Below the pieces are notes generated by a model. That model did not search any database. It was given only the letters and a program-made list of their open reading frames with translations, and had not been told where the DNA came from. This document shows, piece after piece, positions 5,767-9,753 of a stretch of DNA of 9,753 nucleotides; the stretch's first letter is position 1, and each line of letters opens with the position of its first letter. This DNA is from an uncultured Kiritimatiellota bacterium (GTDB lineage Bacteria; Verrucomicrobiota; Kiritimatiellia; RFP12; UBA1067). The stretch is from NCBI GenBank assembly GCA_934654805.1, contig CAKUGW010000117.1, forward strand, positions 1 to 9,753. The letters run 5' to 3'. A program made the translations under genes and the position numbers.

Positions 5767-7191
5767 ATGAAAGCAAGACAAGCCTTTTTCGGATTCCTGG
5801 CCCTGGCCGCCGCAGGCGCGTGCGCGGCCGCGCCGACGGTCGAGAACGTGCAGGTGAGGCGCGAGGCGAACCGCCTGGCCGTGTCCTACGTCCTGAAGGA
5901 CGAGCCGGCGGTCGTGACCGTGCAGTTCCAGACGAACGGCGTCGATCTCGCGGCGACAGACTTCTCCGAGGTCGTCGGCGACGTCGCGACCGTCGTTTCG
6001 CCGGGCGCGCGCGCGTTCGCGTGGTATGCATCGAAGGCCGCGCCGGACCTGACCGTCGGCGAGGCGGTCGCGGTCGTGGTCAAGGCCTGGCCGACGAACG
6101 CGCCGCCGCCGTTCATGACGGTCGACCTCACGTTCCCCGGGCTCGCCGACCGCGACGACGGACTGACGAACTACGTGGACGCGGCCGGGCGCGTCGTGCG
6201 TCCGCAGCTGCGCGACTCAGTCCGCTTCTACGCCTCCGAGGCCATGCTGCCCGGCGGCGCGGGCGGCAACTGCGACCGCTACAAGACGGACTTCCTGCTG
6301 CTGAAGAAGATCGGCGCGGCGGACGTGACGTGGTGGATGGGGACGCCGGACGGCGTGACGCTGCACGACGCGGAATACGTCCGCAACACCGACGGCTCGC
6401 GTGAGACGCCGCACCAGGTCACGCTCAAGGACGACTACTACGTCGGCGTCTTCGAGGTCACGCAGGCGCAGCTCTCGCGCTGGAGCCCGGGCCGCACGTA
6501 CCGCTCCTCGTGGGCGGGCGTCGACACGACGCGCTTCCCGGCGGACAACATCAGCTACAACGAGCTGCGCGGCACGTCCGTCAGCTGGCCGTCGGGCGGG
6601 CACGCCGTCGCGGCCGCCTCGGTGCTGGGCCAGCTGCGCGGCAAGGTCGGTGCGCCGGGCGACTATCCGTTCGACCTGCCGACCGAGGCGCAGTGGGAAT
6701 ACGCGGCGCGCGGCGGCTGCGGCGCGGCGTTCCAGAACGGCGTCCTGGGCGTCGGCTGGGTCGAGAGCCTTCCGGCGATCGACGGCATCTGCCGCTACAA
6801 GGGGAACGGCGGCGACTGGTCGGCCGGCAAAAACCCGAAGGACGATGCCGAGGCCATCGGCCGCACGACCGCCGTCGTCGGCTCGTACGAGCCAAACGGC
6901 TTCGGGCTTTATGACGTGCACGGCAACGTCGCCGAACTCTGCCTCGACTACTACGTGCAGGACGCCTACGCGCAGGACGGCTACGACGCCGAGACGGGAC
7001 CGTCCGCGCCCGACGCGCCGACAGTCGAAGACCGCTGCCTGCGCGGCGGCTTCGCCGGCAACGACTGCAACCCGCATGGTCTCCGGCTCGGCAAGCGCGG
7101 GGCCGTCAACTCAACGATCGGACGCCATTACTTCGGCTTCCGCCTCTGCTGTCCGGCGCGCGCCGTCTACGCGCCCGTCCCGACCTACTGA
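5767..7191 (+). CDS. Secreted FGE-like (SUMF1-fold) protein, copy 2, lacking the FGE cysteine pair
   Basis: 474 residues from ATG 5767 with a clear signal peptide (MKARQ, then a hydrophobic Ala-rich core to ~residue 22). The layout is that of the preceding gene. A beta-rich N-terminal domain holds DEPAVVTVQFQTNG (45-58). The FGE-sulfatase domain has YKTDFLLLKKIGAADVTWWMG, GVFEVTQAQL, FDLPTEAQWEYAA (302-314), GLYDVHGNVAELC (380-392) and RGGFAGNDC (426-434), ending FGFRL. It arose by tandem duplication: the DEPAVV codons are nearly identical in DNA, while the segment between RGG and GFRL has diverged strongly. Neither FGE catalytic Cys aligns; the only nearby Cys (434) sits between the two expected positions. 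A formylglycine-generating role is therefore improbable, and a secreted binding or structural role in the operon is the better guess. The stop is 2 bp before the rhamnosidase start. Confidence 0.85.
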   Translation: MKARQAFFGFLALAAAGACAAAPTVENVQVRREANRLAVSYVLKDEPAVVTVQFQTNGVDLAATDFSEVVGDVATVVSPGARAFAWYASKAAPDLTVGEAVAVVVKAWPTNAPPPFMTVDLTFPGLADRDDGLTNYVDAAGRVVRPQLRDSVRFYASEAMLPGGAGGNCDRYKTDFLLLKKIGAADVTWWMGTPDGVTLHDAEYVRNTDGSRETPHQVTLKDDYYVGVFEVTQAQLSRWSPGRTYRSSWAGVDTTRFPADNISYNELRGTSVSWPSGGHAVAAASVLGQLRGKVGAPGDYPFDLPTEAQWEYAARGGCGAAFQNGVLGVGWVESLPAIDGICRYKGNGGDWSAGKNPKDDAEAIGRTTAVVGSYEPNGFGLYDVHGNVAELCLDYYVQDAYAQDGYDAETGPSAPDAPTVEDRCLRGGFAGNDCNPHGLRLGKRGAVNSTIGRHYFGFRLCCPARAVYAPVPTY

Positions 7192-7193
7192 AG

Positions 7194-9650
7194 ATGATGA
7201 GAACGAACATCCTTCTCGTTGGCGCGCTGGCGTCGCTCGCCGTCTCGGCGGCGGACGTGCGGCAGGTGTTCCGCGAGCCGCGCCTGACGCGCGGCGACAC
7301 GAACGTCCGCCGCGTCCAGCCGATTGACGACGCGGCCTGGATCTGGGCGGACGTGCCGCCCCAATGGGGCGTCGCGACGGACGGCGACGCCTGGCGGACG
7401 AAGGTGACGGCCTCGTCCTGCCCGTTCTTCCGCTTCCGGCGGCGGTTCGTCGCGGACGGCGCGCCGCTGCGACTGGACGTCAGCGCGGACGAGCGGTTCG
7501 TCCTCTTCCTCGACGGGCGACCCGTCGCGCGCGGGCCGCATCGCGGCCTCGTCACGCACTGGTACTACCAGACCTACGAAATCACGGGCCTCGTCCCCGG
7601 CGAACACGTGCTGGAGGCCGTCTGCTGGCAATTGGGCCGCCACGCGCCGCTCGCGCAGCTGAGCTATCGCGGCGGGTTCGTCCTCAAGGCGGAGGGAGCC
7701 TACGACGCACAGCTCACGACGGGGAAGGCGGCCTGGGAAGTCGGCGCGCTCGCGAACACGCGAATGACGGACATCGGCACGAGCCGGACGTTCGGCGTCG
7801 GCTCCCAGTGCGAGATCGACGGCACGTCGTTCGTCAACGAGCGACCGGCGCACTGGGCGGCGGCGACGGTCGTCCGTCCGCCGCTCGCGCCGTCGCCCTG
7901 CGGCGGCCGCGCCCCGGGCTGGATGCTCTTCCCGACCGAACGGCCGGACGTGACGTACGCGGCGAAGACGCCGGGGCGGGTCGTGAACGCGGCGGCGGAC
8001 CTGACGCGGCCGCTTGTCGTGCCCGCCCATGCCGAACGGGACTTCTGGTGGGATCTCGGCGACTACTACTGCGCCTATCCCGAACTGGAGACGGCGGGCG
8101 GGCGCGGCGCCGTCGTGACGTGGGGCTGGACGGAGTCCCTGCGCGACGCGGACGGCAGGAAGGGCGACCGCGCCGCCTGGCGCGGCAAGTCCTTCTCCCA
8201 GACGCTGACGGACACCTTCCGCTGCGACGGGCGCCCCGGCGCCTTCTTCACGACGCCATGGTGGCGGTGCGGACGCTGGTGCCGGCTTACGGTGAAGACG
8301 GCGGACGAGCCGCTGGAAATCCGCCGCGTCGCCGTGGGCGAGACGGGGTATCCGCTGGCGGCCGACGCCGCGTTCTCGTGCGACGACCGGGAGCTTGCGG
8401 ACGTCGTGGCGATCTGCCGCCGCTCGCTTGCGGCCTGCCTGCACGAGATGCCCGTCGACTGCCCCTACTACGAGCAGCAGATGTATCCGGGCGACACGCG
8501 CATCCAGCTGCAGATCCTGAACGCCCTGACGCGGGACGCGCGGCTGAACCGCTTCGCGATGTCCGTCTTCGACTTTGACCGCCGCGACAACGGGATGGTG
8601 GCGATGAACTTCCCGACGCGCGCGACGCAGGAGAGCGCCACCTACACGCTGTGCTGGACGCTGATGTTCGGCGACTACCTGCTGTGGCACGACGATCCCG
8701 CGTTCCTGCGGGCGCGGCTGCCCGGCGCGCGCCACGCGCTGATGGGGATGGCGCGCTACGAAAATGCGGACGGCCTTCTCGAAGACCTGCCGGGCTGGAG
8801 CTTCATGGACTGGATGCCGCGCGGCAGCGCGTTCGCGAAGCGCTGGCGGATGGGCACGGCGCCGTGCGGAAGCCCCGGTCAGGGCGTAAGCGCGCTCAAC
8901 AACCTCCTCTACCTGCACGCGCTCCGTTCGGTCGCGGCGGTGGACGAGGCGCTGGGCGAGCGTCACCTCGCGGCGCATGGGCGCGCGAAGGCCGAACGGC
9001 TCGGGCGGACGCTCGTCGCGCGCTTCTGGGACGAGACGCGAGGGCTTCTCGCGGACACGGCGGCGAAAGACGCCTTCAGCGAACACGCCCAGTCCCTGGC
9101 GATTCTCGGCGGCATCCTCTCGGAGGGGCAGCGCCGCCGCGCGTTCGAGGGTCTCCTTTCGGCGCCGGACCTTGCGCCGGCGAGCTCCTATTTCGCCTAT
9201 TACCTTTTCAGCGCCTATGCCTCGGAAGGCCGCGCGGACCTCATCCGCCGCCGGCTGGACACGTGGAAGAACTTCGTGCGCCACGGCGCGAAGACGGCGT
9301 TCGAGACGCAGGAGGTCGAGGCGCGCAGCGACTGTCACGCCTGGAGCGCCTGCCCGCTCTTTTTCCTGCAGACGGCCTTTGCGGGCGTCACGCCGGCGGC
9401 GCCGTTCTTCCGGCGCGTGCGCGTCGCGCCGCAGCCCGCCGGATTCGCGTGCGTTTGCGCGAAGACGCCCTGCCCACAAGGTGTCGTCGAGACGGATTTC
9501 ACGTTCGCGGCGGACGGCGGCGTGTCGGGCACGGTTCGCCTGCCGGACGCCTTGTCCGGCGAATTCGTCTGGCGGGGACAGACCCTGCCGCTAAAGCCCG
9601 GCGTCAATCGGATTCAACTGACACAAAAGACAGAAAGAGAAAAGGAGTAG
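7194..9650 (+). CDS. Secreted GH78-like alpha-L-rhamnosidase
   Basis: 818 residues; signal peptide with a likely cut after VSA at residue 19. Residues ~78-145 (FFRFRRRF, then LDVSADERFVLFLDGRPVARGP) match the N-terminal beta-sandwich of bacterial rhamnosidases. The beta domain with VVTWGWTESLRD and VGETGYPL precedes an (alpha/alpha)6 barrel. The GH78 signature is DCPYYEQQMYPGD (422-434): Asp422, Glu427 (general acid) and Asp434 keep the spacing seen in GH78 (D, +5 E, +12 D). Glu704 (TAFETQE), just before CHAWSACP, is the candidate base. The expected reaction is inverting release of alpha-L-rhamnose from a glycan in the periplasm or outside the cell. Odd points: the usual Arg of DCPxRE is Tyr426 and the usual GWTGD is MYPGD, so the acceptor or even the sugar may differ. 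The gene starts 2 bp after the previous stop with no clear Shine-Dalgarno; an in-frame ATG at 7197 is an equal alternative. Confidence 0.85.
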   Translation: MMRTNILLVGALASLAVSAADVRQVFREPRLTRGDTNVRRVQPIDDAAWIWADVPPQWGVATDGDAWRTKVTASSCPFFRFRRRFVADGAPLRLDVSADERFVLFLDGRPVARGPHRGLVTHWYYQTYEITGLVPGEHVLEAVCWQLGRHAPLAQLSYRGGFVLKAEGAYDAQLTTGKAAWEVGALANTRMTDIGTSRTFGVGSQCEIDGTSFVNERPAHWAAATVVRPPLAPSPCGGRAPGWMLFPTERPDVTYAAKTPGRVVNAAADLTRPLVVPAHAERDFWWDLGDYYCAYPELETAGGRGAVVTWGWTESLRDADGRKGDRAAWRGKSFSQTLTDTFRCDGRPGAFFTTPWWRCGRWCRLTVKTADEPLEIRRVAVGETGYPLAADAAFSCDDRELADVVAICRRSLAACLHEMPVDCPYYEQQMYPGDTRIQLQILNALTRDARLNRFAMSVFDFDRRDNGMVAMNFPTRATQESATYTLCWTLMFGDYLLWHDDPAFLRARLPGARHALMGMARYENADGLLEDLPGWSFMDWMPRGSAFAKRWRMGTAPCGSPGQGVSALNNLLYLHALRSVAAVDEALGERHLAAHGRAKAERLGRTLVARFWDETRGLLADTAAKDAFSEHAQSLAILGGILSEGQRRRAFEGLLSAPDLAPASSYFAYYLFSAYASEGRADLIRRRLDTWKNFVRHGAKTAFETQEVEARSDCHAWSACPLFFLQTAFAGVTPAAPFFRRVRVAPQPAGFACVCAKTPCPQGVVETDFTFAADGGVSGTVRLPDALSGEFVWRGQTLPLKPGVNRIQLTQKTEREKE
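9641..9647 (+). promoter_or_regulatory. Ribosome binding site for the GH2-like gene
   Basis: AAAGGAG just before the TAG stop of the rhamnosidase gene, 12 bases from ATG 9660. The spacing is slightly long, and the purine-rich AGAAGAGAG between them may contribute. Confidence 0.6.
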
Positions 9651-9659
9651 AGAAGAGAG

Positions 9660-9753
9660 ATGACACTCGCGATGATCGCAACGCTGGCCGTGAGCCTGAA
9701 CGGCCCGTGGCAGTTCAGGTTCGAGGAGGGCAAGGCGCTGGAGGAGACGCCGC
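9660..9753 (+). CDS. GH2-type glycosidase (beta-galactosidase-like), N-terminal fragment
   Basis: Only the first 31 residues are visible; the gene runs off the right edge. The product begins MTLAMIATLAVS and continues LNGPWQFRFEEGKALEE. The LNG-x-W-x-F opening is typical of the sugar-binding N-terminal domain of GH2 beta-galactosidases, beta-glucuronidases and relatives. The hydrophobic start is short and uncharged, so export is doubtful from this start, yet an in-frame TAG at 9648-9650 (the previous gene's stop) rules out a longer upstream start except within 9 bases. It lies 9 bp after the rhamnosidase and belongs to the same operon. Family assignment rests on one motif, so the substrate cannot be named. 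Confidence 0.6.
   Translation, partial: MTLAMIATLAVSLNGPWQFRFEEGKALEETP

Noticed and set aside
5600..7191. Diversity-generating retroelement target in the C-terminal FGE-like (C-type lectin fold) regions
   Set aside because: FGE-like domains are common targets of such elements, but no reverse transcriptase or template repeat is in the window and the differences between the copies are not confined to adenine positions.
7185..9479. 764-codon open frame on the minus strand opposite the GH78-like gene
   Set aside because: Same GC-driven antisense effect; Arg-rich, no signal peptide or domain, and it mirrors a well-supported GH78 gene.
1..9753. CRISPR array, tRNA, rRNA or insertion sequence
   Set aside because: No regularly spaced repeats, tRNA-like cloverleaf, rRNA segment, transposase or terminal inverted repeats were seen; apart from the 73-bp gap at 1415-1487 the window is almost fully coding.

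Overview
The window is high-GC bacterial DNA, densely packed on the + strand, and reads as a carbohydrate-utilisation locus. I infer a member of the Verrucomicrobiota/Lentisphaerae/Kiritimatiellae group. The grounds are a XylR-type AraC regulator with a sugar-binding domain, several secreted glycoside hydrolases without a SusC/SusD pair, and secreted formylglycine-generating-enzyme-like (FGE-like, SUMF1 fold) proteins between them. The taxon is an inference from gene content, not from a marker gene.

Layout. (1) Positions 1-242 hold the C-terminal end of a PD-(D/E)XK nuclease-fold protein, probably the tail of an AAA-ATPase/PDDEXK_9 protein. Its stop overlaps the GTG start of the next gene. 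(2) Positions 239-1414 encode a XylR-like regulator: a periplasmic-binding-protein-like sensor followed by an AraC-type DNA-binding domain. (3) Positions 1415-1487 are the only real intergenic gap. Across it and the end of the regulator gene lie two 15-bp direct repeats 24 bp apart, then a -35-like element and an extended -10 (TGCTATACT) only 10 bp before the next ATG. This is a strong candidate for the operator and promoter of the operon. (4) From 1488 to the right edge there are six genes with gaps of 2-32 bp, read as one transcription unit. In order they are a large GH42-like clan GH-A hydrolase with a possible lipobox, a 73-residue secreted protein, two tandem FGE-like secreted paralogues (443 and 474 residues), a GH78-like alpha-L-rhamnosidase, and the start of a GH2-type glycosidase cut by the window edge.

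Working model (inference): the regulator senses a sugar released from a rhamnose- and galactose-containing plant or algal glycan and activates the operon through the tandem sites. The exported GH42-like, GH78-like and GH2-like enzymes then take off side-chain or backbone sugars. The two FGE-like proteins lack the cysteine pair used by true formylglycine-generating enzymes, and no sulfatase is present, so they are more likely binding or scaffold proteins than sulfatase activators. The small secreted protein just ahead of them has no function I can recognise. The FGE-like pair with the small protein is the least explained part of the window.
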